From assembly GCF_013386115.1 (NCBI RefSeq), contig NZ_JACAOR010000011.1:1-64000 (forward strand): DNA of 64,000 nucleotides. The letters run 5' to 3'. This DNA comes from Pseudomonas gingeri. Its GTDB lineage: Bacteria; Pseudomonadota; Gammaproteobacteria; Pseudomonadales; Pseudomonadaceae. The position numbers and the translations under genes are program-made. The notes under the pieces were generated by a model. It was not told where the DNA came from and searched no databases. It saw only the letters and a program-made list of their open reading frames with translations. Below are positions 24,116 to 32,044 of the stretch, piece after piece (within the stretch, counting starts at the first letter, position 1; each line of letters begins with the position of its first letter).

Positions 24116-25954
24116 ATGAACGTTCGAACAGACGACGTGATTACCTGGGGCATGATGCTCCGCAAGCTGCCCACCGTTGCCAAAGCCCTGCCGCGGGTCA
24201 TCCGCGGGCTCAAGCTGTCCAATGTGAAGAAATCCGACCAGCCTTGCGGGCTCGGCTGGAGTTTCGAGCAGGCCGTTGCGCGCAACCCGTCGGGGCCGGC
24301 ACTGCTGTACGGCAACCGTAGCCTCAGTTATCAACAGGCCAATCAATGGGCCAACCGTATCGCCCACTACCTGATCGCACAGGGCATCGGCAAGGGCGAT
24401 GTGCTGGGGATCCTCATCGAGAACCGTATCGAACTGCTGGTGACGGTGCTGGCGGTGGCCAAGGTCGGTGGCGTCTGCGCGATGCTCAATACCTCGCAGA
24501 CGCAGAGCGCCCTGGTCCACAGCATTACCCTGGTCTCGCCAGTGGCGATGGTGGTCGGTTCGGAATTGCTGGAGGCTTATTCGGCGGTGCGCGAGCAGGT
24601 GGCGATCGACCCGGCGCGGCATTACTTCGTGGCAGACCAGGACACCGCCGTCGACCCCGGCGAGGCACCCGCGGGCTGGAACAACCTGATGGCCGCGAGC
24701 GTCGGCGCGTCCGATGCCAATCCGGCCAGCAGCCAGCAGATCTTCAGCAATGACCCGTGTTTCTACATCTACACCTCCGGCACCACCGGCCTGCCCAAGG
24801 CGGGGATTTTCCGCCACGGTCGCTGGATGAAGACCTATGCCAGTTTTGGCCTGATCGCCCTCGACATGGGGCCGCAGGACGTCATCTATTGCACGCTGCC
24901 GCTGTACCACGCCACGGGCCTGTGCGTGTGCTGGGGCTCGGCGATTGCCGGGGCGTCGGGGTTCGCCTTCCGGCGCAAGTTCAGCGCCAGCCAGTTCTGG
25001 GACGAGGCCCGGCGCTTCAATGCCACGACCCTGGGTTATGTCGGCGAGTTGTGCCGCTACCTGCTCGACCAGCCGCCCAGCGCTGGCGATGCGCACAACA
25101 AGGTCAGCAAGATGATCGGCAACGGCTTGCGACCCGGCGTCTGGCGCGAGTTCAAGCAGCGCTTCGGCATCGATCACATCAGTGAGTTCTATGCCGCCAG
25201 CGATGGCAATATCGGTTTTACCAACGCGCTCAATTTCAACAACACCATCGGTTTTTCCCTGATGTCCTGGGCTCTGGTGGAATACGCTCCGGATTGCGGC
25301 ACGCCGTTGCGCGATGCCGATGGTTTCATGCGCAAGGTGCCCAAGGGCGGCCAGGGCCTGCTGCTGGCCAGGATCGATGACAAGGCACCTCTGGACGGCT
25401 ACACCGAGTCGGCCAAGACCCAGAAGGTCGTGCTGTGCGATGTGTTCGAAAAAGGCGACCGCTATTTCAATACCGGCGACCTGTTGCGCGATATCGGCTT
25501 CGGTCACGCCCAGTTCGTCGATCGCCTGGGGGATTCCTATCGCTGGAAGGGCGAAAACGTCTCCACCACCGAAGTGGAAAACATCCTGCTGCAACATCCG
25601 CATATCGCCGAAGTGGTGGCCTACGGGGTGGAAATCAGCAATACCAACGGGCGTGCCGGCATGGCCGCGATCACCCCCGCCGAGTCACTGGCGACCCTGG
25701 ATTTCACCGAGCTGCTGAATTTTGCCCGGGAGCAGATGCCACCCTACGCGGTGCCGTTGTTCCTGCGGGTGAAGCTGAAGATGGAAACCACCGGTACCTT
25801 CAAGTACCAGAAGGGCCGGCTCAGGGACGAGGCGTTCGACCCCGGGAAAGTCGGCGAGGATCCGATCTATGCCTGGTTGCCCGGCTCGGAAACCTACGTG
25901 CAGGTGACGGGACAGGTCCATGAGGATATTCATGCCGGCAAGTTCCGTTATTGA
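24116..25954 (+). CDS. Long-chain acyl-CoA synthetase (FadD6/FATP-like)
   Basis: 612 residues from the ATG at 24116 (AGGAT upstream; an ATG at 24107 is less well placed). ATP/AMP motif FYIYTSGTTGLPKAGIFRHGR (P-loop of the adenylate-forming family), LPLYHATGLCVCWGSAI, EFYAASDGNIGF and the FATP-like GDRYFNTGDLLRDIGFGHAQFVDRLGDSYRWKGENVSTTEVE. It activates long-chain fatty acids to acyl-CoA, and the FATP/FadD6 subgroup is usually membrane-associated and tied to uptake. The start MLRKLPTVAKALPRVIRGLK is basic and amphipathic. It stands alone with its own upstream region. Confidence 0.9.
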   Translation: MNVRTDDVITWGMMLRKLPTVAKALPRVIRGLKLSNVKKSDQPCGLGWSFEQAVARNPSGPALLYGNRSLSYQQANQWANRIAHYLIAQGIGKGDVLGILIENRIELLVTVLAVAKVGGVCAMLNTSQTQSALVHSITLVSPVAMVVGSELLEAYSAVREQVAIDPARHYFVADQDTAVDPGEAPAGWNNLMAASVGASDANPASSQQIFSNDPCFYIYTSGTTGLPKAGIFRHGRWMKTYASFGLIALDMGPQDVIYCTLPLYHATGLCVCWGSAIAGASGFAFRRKFSASQFWDEARRFNATTLGYVGELCRYLLDQPPSAGDAHNKVSKMIGNGLRPGVWREFKQRFGIDHISEFYAASDGNIGFTNALNFNNTIGFSLMSWALVEYAPDCGTPLRDADGFMRKVPKGGQGLLLARIDDKAPLDGYTESAKTQKVVLCDVFEKGDRYFNTGDLLRDIGFGHAQFVDRLGDSYRWKGENVSTTEVENILLQHPHIAEVVAYGVEISNTNGRAGMAAITPAESLATLDFTELLNFAREQMPPYAVPLFLRVKLKMETTGTFKYQKGRLRDEAFDPGKVGEDPIYAWLPGSETYVQVTGQVHEDIHAGKFRY

Positions 25955-26062
25955 TTCTGTCTATGGAAATGCTTGAAAAATAAGGCATGACAAGGAAACT
26001 CAGGCTCGGGAAACTGACTCCATCAGTTATCCAGTTTCTCGTGCAGCCACAGGGAGTCCACC

Positions 26063-26581
26063 ATGTCCGATCAAGCCCGACAAATGACCGAAGAAGAAGC
26101 CGCCGAGTTTGCCGAACAGGTATTCGACGTGGCGCGCAAAGGCGATGCGGCCATGCTGGCGGCCCTGTTGAACAAGGGCCTGCCGGCGAACCTGCGCAAT
26201 CACAAGGGCGATACCCTGTTGATGCTTGCCAGTTACCACGGGCACGTCGATGCCGTACGGGTACTGCTCGAGCACAAGGCCGATCCGGAAATCCGCAACG
26301 ACAATGGCCAGAGCCCGATTGCCGGGGCCGCCTTCAAGGGGGACCTGCCGATGGTCAAGCTGCTGATCGAAGGCGGTGCCCAGGTCGAGGGCGCGTCGGC
26401 GGACGGTCGTACGGCCTTGATGATGGCCGCGATGTTCAACCGCACCAGCATCGTCGAGTACCTGCTCGGCCAGGGTGCCGATCCCCAGGCCAGGGACGCC
26501 AATGGCGTCACCGCGCTGGCGGCGGCCCAGACCATGGGGGCGACCGACACGGTGGCCCAGTTGCAACGACTCACCGCCTGA
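26063..26581 (+). CDS. Ankyrin-repeat protein
   Basis: 172 residues with four ankyrin repeats: KGDTLLMLASYHGHVDAVRVLLEHKADPEIRN, NGQSPIAGAAFKGDLPMVKLLIEGGAQVEG, DGRTALMMAAMFNRTSIVEYLLGQGADPQARD and a last partial one, after a charged N-terminal cap. No signal peptide. Ankyrin proteins bind other proteins. In Pseudomonas, AnkB-type proteins are linked to catalases, but no catalase gene is nearby here. ATG at 26063. Confidence 0.88.
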   Translation: MSDQARQMTEEEAAEFAEQVFDVARKGDAAMLAALLNKGLPANLRNHKGDTLLMLASYHGHVDAVRVLLEHKADPEIRNDNGQSPIAGAAFKGDLPMVKLLIEGGAQVEGASADGRTALMMAAMFNRTSIVEYLLGQGADPQARDANGVTALAAAQTMGATDTVAQLQRLTA

Positions 26582-26592
26582 GATTTGTGCCG

Positions 26593-26617
26593 CGGCGCAG
26601 GCTTTGCTCCTGCGCCG
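26593..26617 (+). terminator. Hairpin after the ankyrin gene
   Basis: 9-bp perfect stem CGGCGCAGG/CCTGCGCCG with a 7-nt loop, 11 bp after the stop; no good T-run follows, so termination is uncertain. Confidence 0.4.
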
Positions 26618-26676
26618 TGCCGGCATTTGCGCTATCCTTCGCGACCCCGAACAGCCCCAGGTCGCAGGATCCCGTC

Positions 26677-27207
26677 ATGAAAACCGCCCTTATCGAACTC
26701 ATCAGTAAAATCAGCTCCGGCTGCATGGGCGAGGCCGAGATCCAGCAGATCGCCGACGAGGCGGCCCAGGCCTATGCCGACGCGGCGGGGTTCCTGGCGG
26801 CCAATCCGGATATCAACTATGACGACAGCTTCCCGATTCCCCTGGGCGAATGGGTGGTGGTCGGCAGCCTGCCGGAAACCGTGCTGTTCCAGGCGGATAC
26901 CTATATGGATCTGTTCGCGCAGATCGTCGACTCCTTCGGCAAGGACGTCCCGTTCAACATCAAACCCAAGCAACTGGCCAAGGTCGAGGCGCTCACGGCA
27001 CTGAACCGCATCCAGATCCAGCTCGGCAGCATGAATCCGGAAATGGGCGGCTACGTCCTGATGGACTTCAGCCAGCCGCTGGATGACGAATTGCAGGCGG
27101 TCCTGGTCTATGGCAACGACCTGCCACGAGTACTGGAACTGTGCGAGCAGGTCGGCATCACCGCCGCACCGTCCCTGGAAGCCCTGCGGATCGCGTTGCA
27201 CGTCTGA
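26677..27207 (+). CDS. Conserved hypothetical cytoplasmic protein
   Basis: 176 residues from the ATG at 26677 (AGGAT upstream). No signal peptide, no membrane segment. It is acidic with predicted alternating helices and strands (MKTALIELISKISSGCMGEAE, GEWVVVGSLPETVLFQADTYMDLFAQIVDSFG, GYVLMDFSQPLDDELQAVLVYGNDLPRVLELCEQVG). I do not recognise a family or function. It lies between the ankyrin gene and a small membrane protein gene, on the same strand. Confidence 0.72.
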   Translation: MKTALIELISKISSGCMGEAEIQQIADEAAQAYADAAGFLAANPDINYDDSFPIPLGEWVVVGSLPETVLFQADTYMDLFAQIVDSFGKDVPFNIKPKQLAKVEALTALNRIQIQLGSMNPEMGGYVLMDFSQPLDDELQAVLVYGNDLPRVLELCEQVGITAAPSLEALRIALHV

Positions 27208-27298
27208 GCGACGGGATCATCCTGGCCGCAGAATAAACGGAACCCTGTCTCGCGCGGGCTATCCTAAGGAAGGCACGTCCTCATTAGGGAGCAACACC

Positions 27299-27490
27299 AT
27301 GGGTTCAACCTTCAACGGCCTCGTCGGCCTGATCATTCTGGCCCTGGATATCTGGGCCATCCTCAATGTGCTGAAAAGCGGCGCTGAAACCGGGATGAAA
27401 GTCCTCTGGATCCTGTTGATCATCCTGTTGCCGGTGCTGGGCCTGATTATCTGGGCGATTGCCGGACCCAGGGGCAACGTGCGGTTCTAG
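27299..27490 (+). CDS. Small PLDc_N-type membrane protein
   Basis: 63 residues with two membrane helices (GLIILALDIWAILNVLKSG and VLWILLIILLPVLGLIIWAIAGPRG). The pattern DIWAI...WILLIILLPVLGLIIW..GPR is that of the PLDc_N domain found at the N-terminus of cardiolipin synthases and as stand-alone small proteins. No phospholipase domain follows. ATG at 27299 with AGGGAG. Function unknown. Confidence 0.75.
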   Translation: MGSTFNGLVGLIILALDIWAILNVLKSGAETGMKVLWILLIILLPVLGLIIWAIAGPRGNVRF

Positions 27491-27836
27491 AGGGTCCCTC
27501 GTCCACGACAGGTGACGACCTCTCGCCGGAGCAGTGACTGCTGCTTCGGCGGCTTCCGGTTTTTTATGTGTCAAAACATGCGCCAGACGAAATTTTCACA
27601 TTCTGTCGCAGACAATTCCTGCGCCCGATTGACCTCCCGCTCCTTGCAATCCGCTGTTCCAGAACGGTTTTCGGCCTGGGCGAGGAAAGATTTCAACAGC
27701 GACCGGCACGCACGGGTGGTAAACCATCGATGATCGTGCAACATTTGCCGGCTTCGCGCCCCTCTTGTGGTCCATCGAGGGCTGGGCGCCGCTGAACCCG
27801 ACTTTTCAACTTGAATCCAACGAGTCCCAAACCGAC
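27491..27836 (+). other. Intergenic stretch before the LTA-synthase-like gene
   Basis: 346 bp. The first part carries a hairpin with a T-run (27526-27566); the rest must contain the sulfatase promoter. The 5'-extended frame from 27765 lacks conserved residues, so no other gene is called. Confidence 0.4.
27526..27566 (+). terminator. Candidate terminator after the PLDc_N gene
   Basis: Outer arms CCGGA/TCCGG with inner GCAG-TGA-CTGC hairpin, followed by TTTTTT. Confidence 0.5.
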
Positions 27837-29918
27837 ATGGCAAACCCGGACGCCCTGAGCAAGCAGCGCCCCTCAACGCGCCTGCTGCAACCGACAGTTA
27901 AGTCTCATCTGGCCTACACGCTGTTGTGTGCATTGATCATGATGGTGATGTTCACCCTGCTGCGGGTTGCATTGCTGGTCTACAACCGCGAGATGATTCT
28001 CGACACCCCGGCTTCGACCTTCATCGAGGCGTTCGGCAACGGCCTGCGCTTCGATATCCGTATCGTGGTCTACCTCTGCATTCCATTGACCCTGGCCTTC
28101 CTCAGCGCCCGGGCGATGGCCGCTCGCGGTCTGTTCCGCCTCTGGCTGACCGCGGCGTCGAGCCTGGCGCTGTTCTGCGGGCTGATGGAGATGGACTTCT
28201 ATCGCGAGTTCCACCAGCGCCTCAACGGCCTGGTGTTCCAGTATGTGAAGGAAGACCCCAAAACCGTCATGAGCATGCTCTGGTACGGTTTCCCGGTGGT
28301 CCGCTACCTGCTGGCGTGGGCCGTGGGCACCGTGGTGTTGAGCCTGCTGTTCAAGGGCGCCGACCGCATCACCCGGCCCCGTGCCACCTTCAATGCCAGT
28401 GTCGGCACCCGTACGGTTGCGCCCTGGTATGCCCGGGCGGTGGTGTTCGTGGTGCTGTTGCTGATCTGCGTGGTCGCCGCCCGCGGCACCCTGCGCCAGG
28501 GCCCGCCGCTGCGTTGGGGCGATGCCTATACCACCAACTCGAACTTCGCCAACCAGCTGGGCCTCAACGGCTCGTTGACGCTGATCTCGGCGGCCCAGAG
28601 TCGCTTGTCCGATGATCGCGACAATATCTGGAAGGCCACCCTGCAGCAGCCATTGGCCCAGCAGACCGTGCGCGACATGCTGCTGACCGGCGACGACAAG
28701 CTGGTCGAAAGCGATATCGCCGCGATCCGCCGCGACACCACGCCGCCGGCGCAGAACACCCTGCCGATCAAGAACGTGGTGGTGATCCTGATGGAAAGCT
28801 TCGCCGGTCACTCGGTGGGCGCCCTGGGTCGTCCGGGCAACATTACCCCGTACTTCGACAAGCTGTCGAAGGAAGGCCTGTTGTTCGATCGCTTCTTCTC
28901 CAACGGTACCCATACCCACCAGGGCATGTTCGCGACCATGGCCTGTTTCCCCAACCTGCCGGGCTTCGAGTACCTGATGCAGACGCCGGAGGGCAGCCAC
29001 AAGCTGTCGGGCCTGCCGCAACTGCTCAGCGCCCGCAAGTATGACGACGTGTATGTCTACAACGGCGACTTCGCCTGGGACAACCAGTCGGGCTTCTTCG
29101 GCAGCCAGGGCATGACCACCTTTATCGGCCGTAACGACTTCGTCAATCCGGTGTTCTCCGATCCGACCTGGGGCGTCTCCGACCAGGACATGTTCGATCG
29201 CAGCCTGGAAGAGCTCAAGACCCGTGGTGAAGCCGGCAAGCCGTTCTACGCGTTGCTGCAGACCCTGTCCAACCACACGCCGTATGCGCTGCCGACGCCG
29301 TTGCCGGTCGAGCGGGTGACCGACCGTGGCTCCCTCAACGAGCACCTGACGGCCATGCGTTATGCCGACTGGGCCCTGGGCCAGTTCTTCGAGAAGGCCC
29401 GCAAGGAGCCTTACTTCAAGGAAACCCTGTTCGTGGTGGTCGGTGACCATGGTTTTGGCAACGACGAGCAGATCACCGAAATGGACCTGGGCCGCTTCAA
29501 CGTACCGTTGTTGCTGATCGGTCCGGGCATCCAGGAGAAGTTCGGCGCGCGCCGCGACACCGTGGGCACCCAGATCGATATCGTGCCGACCATCATGGGC
29601 CGCCTGGGCGGCGAGTTCCGCCAGCAGTGCTGGGGACGTGACCTGCTCAACCTGCCGGAAGGCGACAAGGGCATCGGCATGATCAAGCCGTCGGGTAACG
29701 AACCGACCGTGGCGATCATCAGCGGCGATCACGTCCTGGTCCAGCCCAAGGATGTACCGGCCAAGGTCTGGCGCTACCAGTTGGGCGCCAATCCTGGTGG
29801 CGAAGTGATTCCGAACTCGCCGGACGAGGCCGAGCTGAAGCAGAAGCTGGGTTCTTTCATCCAGACCGCGACCAAGAGCCTGCTGGATAACACCGCGGGT
29901 GTCGCACCGACCAAGTAA
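27837..29918 (+). CDS. LTA-synthase-family sulfatase (membrane phosphoglycerol transferase-like)
   Basis: 693 residues from the ATG at 27837. Five N-terminal membrane helices (about 25-215) are followed by a large periplasmic sulfatase-type domain, about 290-640. Visible active-site pieces: VVVILMESFAGHSVGALG (metal-binding E), FSNGTHTHQGMFATMACFP (nucleophile Thr region), NHTPYALPTP and VVVGDHGFGNDEQ (metal D-H). LtaS makes lipoteichoic acid in Gram-positives. In Gram-negatives the family includes OpgB-type phosphoglycerol transferases and phosphoethanolamine-type enzymes acting on periplasmic glucans or lipids. The donor and acceptor here are not known. Ends before a strong bidirectional terminator. 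Confidence 0.87.
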   Translation: MANPDALSKQRPSTRLLQPTVKSHLAYTLLCALIMMVMFTLLRVALLVYNREMILDTPASTFIEAFGNGLRFDIRIVVYLCIPLTLAFLSARAMAARGLFRLWLTAASSLALFCGLMEMDFYREFHQRLNGLVFQYVKEDPKTVMSMLWYGFPVVRYLLAWAVGTVVLSLLFKGADRITRPRATFNASVGTRTVAPWYARAVVFVVLLLICVVAARGTLRQGPPLRWGDAYTTNSNFANQLGLNGSLTLISAAQSRLSDDRDNIWKATLQQPLAQQTVRDMLLTGDDKLVESDIAAIRRDTTPPAQNTLPIKNVVVILMESFAGHSVGALGRPGNITPYFDKLSKEGLLFDRFFSNGTHTHQGMFATMACFPNLPGFEYLMQTPEGSHKLSGLPQLLSARKYDDVYVYNGDFAWDNQSGFFGSQGMTTFIGRNDFVNPVFSDPTWGVSDQDMFDRSLEELKTRGEAGKPFYALLQTLSNHTPYALPTPLPVERVTDRGSLNEHLTAMRYADWALGQFFEKARKEPYFKETLFVVVGDHGFGNDEQITEMDLGRFNVPLLLIGPGIQEKFGARRDTVGTQIDIVPTIMGRLGGEFRQQCWGRDLLNLPEGDKGIGMIKPSGNEPTVAIISGDHVLVQPKDVPAKVWRYQLGANPGGEVIPNSPDEAELKQKLGSFIQTATKSLLDNTAGVAPTK

Positions 29919-29944
29919 CGTCTTGCGCGGATTATCCGTCGAAT

Positions 29945-29975
29945 AAAAAACGCCCCGACTTGTCGGGGCGTTTTT
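29945..29975. terminator. Bidirectional terminator
   Basis: AAAAAA-CGCCCCGAC-TT-GTCGGGGCG-TTTTT, between the sulfatase gene and the convergent DUF3309 gene; serves both strands. Confidence 0.92.
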
Positions 29976-30013
29976 CATTGCCTGGGATCAAGAATGACCC
30001 GTGGGCAATGCCG

Positions 30014-30166
30014 TCATATCTTGCCGAGCAACAACAGAATCAAGAGTACGACCAGCACCGTACCGATAATGCCCGATGGGCCGTAACCCCAACTTCTGGA
30101 GTGTGGAAAGACCGGCAGGCCGCCAATCAGCAGCAGGATCAGGATGACGATCAGAATAGTACCCAT
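30014..30166 (-). CDS. DUF3309-family tiny membrane protein
   Basis: 50 residues from the ATG at 30166 with AAGGA upstream: MGTILIVILILLLIGGLPVF, then HSRSWGYGPSGIIGTVLVVLLILLLLGKI. Two hydrophobic helices joined by a WGYGPSG loop, the signature of DUF3309. Function unknown; often stress-linked small proteins. An upstream extension to 30208 lacks conservation and is not used. Confidence 0.78.
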   Translation of the reverse strand: MGTILIVILILLLIGGLPVFPHSRSWGYGPSGIIGTVLVVLLILLLLGKI

Positions 30167-30497
30167 GGCTTTTTCCTTATCGGTTGTTCTGCCATTGCAG
30201 ACTTTCATTCAGTGTTTGATTCAGTCGTTAAATAACCAACGGCTTAACATCTCCGACTGGAGCCGGGCTTGGAAAATTCAGTTTTTTATCAAGGTATTTT
30301 GATCCGTCTTTTATTTCTTTTGATTATTGCCGTTTATTCACTTCGCAGGTTTTCATCGTTGAACTTGCAAGCGCGCCGACAGTCGTCCTCGGGTGCGACT
30401 TTGCCTGGGGCATTCAGCAATCTGATGGTGCATCGGCGGCTGATATTCCTTCGCTACACTGCGGCTCATCTTCCTCCGAACGCACAAGGCATCTCCT
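30167..30497. other. Divergent intergenic region DUF3309/SDR
   Basis: 331 bp, AT-rich around 30290-30360 (TTATCAAGGTATTTTGATCC), without a gene I can support. Promoters of both flanking genes must lie here; no palindromic operator seen. Confidence 0.4.
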
Positions 30498-31304
30498 ATG
30501 CAAAATCGCATCATGATCACGGGCGCCGGCTCCGGCCTTGGCCGCGAAATCGCATTGCGCTGGGCTCGCGAAGGCTGGCGGCTGGCCTTGTCCGACGTCA
30601 GTGAGGCAGGCTTGCAGGAAACCCTGAGGCAGGTGCGCGAGGCGGGCGGTGACGGCTTCACCCAGCGTTGCGACGTGCGTGACTACAGCCAGCTGACGGC
30701 ATTCGCCCAGGCCTGTGAGGTCAAGTTCGGCGGTATCGATGTGATCGTCAACAATGCCGGTGTGGCCTCCGGCGGCTTCTTCAGCGAGCTGTCCCTGGAA
30801 GACTGGGAATGGCAGATCGCGATCAATCTGATGGGCGTGGTCAAGGGCTGCAAGGCCTTCCTGCCGCTGCTGGAGCAGAGCAAGGGCAAGATCATCAATA
30901 TCGCATCCATGGCGGCGCTGATGCAGGGCCCGGCCATGAGCAACTACAACGTCGCCAAGGCGGGTGTGGTGGCGTTGTCGGAAAGCCTGCTGGTCGAACT
31001 GGCGCAGCAGGAAATCGGCGTGCACGTGGTCTGCCCGTCGTTTTTCCAGACCAACCTGCTGGATTCGTTCCGCGGCCCGACCCCGGCCATGAAGGCCCAG
31101 GTCGGCAAGTTGCTGGAAAGCTCGCCGATTACCGCCAGCGATATCGCCGACTACATCTACCAGCATGTCGCGCAGGGCGAGTTCATGATCCTGCCTCATG
31201 AACAGGGGCGCATGGCCTGGGCCCTGAAGCAGAAGAACCCGCAACTGCTCTATGACGAAATGACCGTGATGGCCGACAAGATGCGAGCCAAGGCCAGGCA
31301 ATAG
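30498..31304 (+). CDS. SDR-family oxidoreductase
   Basis: 268 residues. Classical short-chain dehydrogenase: nucleotide motif ITGAGSGLGREIALRWA (TGxxxGxG), NNAGVASGG, catalytic Ser in IINIASMAAL, Tyr-x-x-x-Lys in SNYNVAKAG. The C-terminal part (QLLYDEMTVMADKMRAK) is typical of a Pseudomonas subgroup. Substrate unknown. Cytoplasmic. Single gene followed 188 bp later by a CsrA-like gene. Confidence 0.88.
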   Translation: MQNRIMITGAGSGLGREIALRWAREGWRLALSDVSEAGLQETLRQVREAGGDGFTQRCDVRDYSQLTAFAQACEVKFGGIDVIVNNAGVASGGFFSELSLEDWEWQIAINLMGVVKGCKAFLPLLEQSKGKIINIASMAALMQGPAMSNYNVAKAGVVALSESLLVELAQQEIGVHVVCPSFFQTNLLDSFRGPTPAMKAQVGKLLESSPITASDIADYIYQHVAQGEFMILPHEQGRMAWALKQKNPQLLYDEMTVMADKMRAKARQ

Positions 31305-31492
31305 GCTGTCCCGGGGAAGCTTCGCTCAGGTCGGCGCGCAGCGAAATTTCTGATGGGCTGAAGTATGAAATCTGATTCTGTAGGGCGAATCGGCCGTGTC
31401 GGTAAGGGCGGGCTGATTTGCCGCCGCTGCATTGAAGGCCGTGGTCGGGCCGGGCAGTCTTGGCCGCTCATAAACCCTTGAGGATGAGTGCC

Positions 31493-31702
31493 ATGCTTGT
31501 ATTGAGCCGCGTCGTGGGCGAGATGATTTCCATCGGCGATAACATCACCGTGCGAATTCTCGCCGTCAACGGCAACCATGTGCGTTTTGGTGTGGAAGCA
31601 CCGAAACACGTCAATGTGCATCGTGCCGAGATCTACCGCCGGATCCTGACGAAGGTGGAGCCGGGTGTCCCCCTTCGCGAGATCCGCGATCCGGTGGCCT
31701 GA
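31493..31702 (+). CDS. csrA: CsrA/RsmA-family RNA-binding regulator (RsmI-like paralogue)
   Basis: 69 residues from the ATG at 31493 with GAGG 9 nt upstream; an ATG at 31484 would add three residues but has no ribosome site. MLVLSRVVGEMISIGDNITVRILAVNGNHVRFGVEAPKHVNVHRAEIYRRI follows CsrA over its full length, including the RNA-contacting Arg in VHRAEIY and the N-terminal LxLSR strand. The tail (LTKVEPGVPLREIRDPVA) is longer than E. coli CsrA (61 residues). CsrA proteins bind GGA motifs in mRNA leaders and repress or activate translation. It looks like the RsmI type of pseudomonads rather than RsmA or RsmE. Convergent with yheU, 2 bp apart. Confidence 0.9.
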   Translation: MLVLSRVVGEMISIGDNITVRILAVNGNHVRFGVEAPKHVNVHRAEIYRRILTKVEPGVPLREIRDPVA

Positions 31703-31704
31703 GG

Positions 31705-31932
31705 TCAGTCGAAGAATTCCTTGGGCACCGCGTGCCTGGGCAGCAACTGGCACTGCTGGCTTTCCAGATCGAAGAAAATCACCGCCTGGCCTTTGCCCAG
31801 TGCCTGGCGCACCCGCAGTACACGGGTTTCCTGGGGGGTGTCATCGCCGTTGTCGGTGCCGTCGCGGCTGACGAAATCCTCGATCAGCCGGGTCAGGGTG
31901 TCGGGTTCGAGTTGGTCGTAGGGAATCAGCAT
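31705..31932 (-). CDS. YheU-family (UPF0270) protein
   Basis: 75 residues: MLIPYDQLEPDTLTRLIEDFVSRDGTDNG ... RVLRVRQALGKGQAVIFFDLESQQCQLLPR. MIPxxxLxxDTLxxLIEdFVxREGTDYG is the YheU signature. Cytoplasmic, function unknown. Its stop codon lies 2 bp from that of the CsrA gene. Confidence 0.88.
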   Translation of the reverse strand: MLIPYDQLEPDTLTRLIEDFVSRDGTDNGDDTPQETRVLRVRQALGKGQAVIFFDLESQQCQLLPRHAVPKEFFD

Positions 31933-32044
31933 GGAAAGTTCTCTTCAGGAATCTGCGGCATGCTACTGCCACCAGCCGGGTCCGGCTACCGGCAATACAG
32001 CGGGTGACCGGGGCGGCGGGCAGCGAGCCCCGGCCTGGATACCT

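Noticed and set aside
23837..25603. 588-residue open frame opposite the acyl-CoA synthetase gene
   Set aside because: Same reason: antisense shadow extending into the intergenic gap.
27873..29978. 701-residue open frame on the minus strand opposite the LTA-synthase-like gene
   Set aside because: High-GC antisense shadow: composition rich in Arg, Gln, Gly, His, no domain, while the plus strand carries clear sulfatase motifs.
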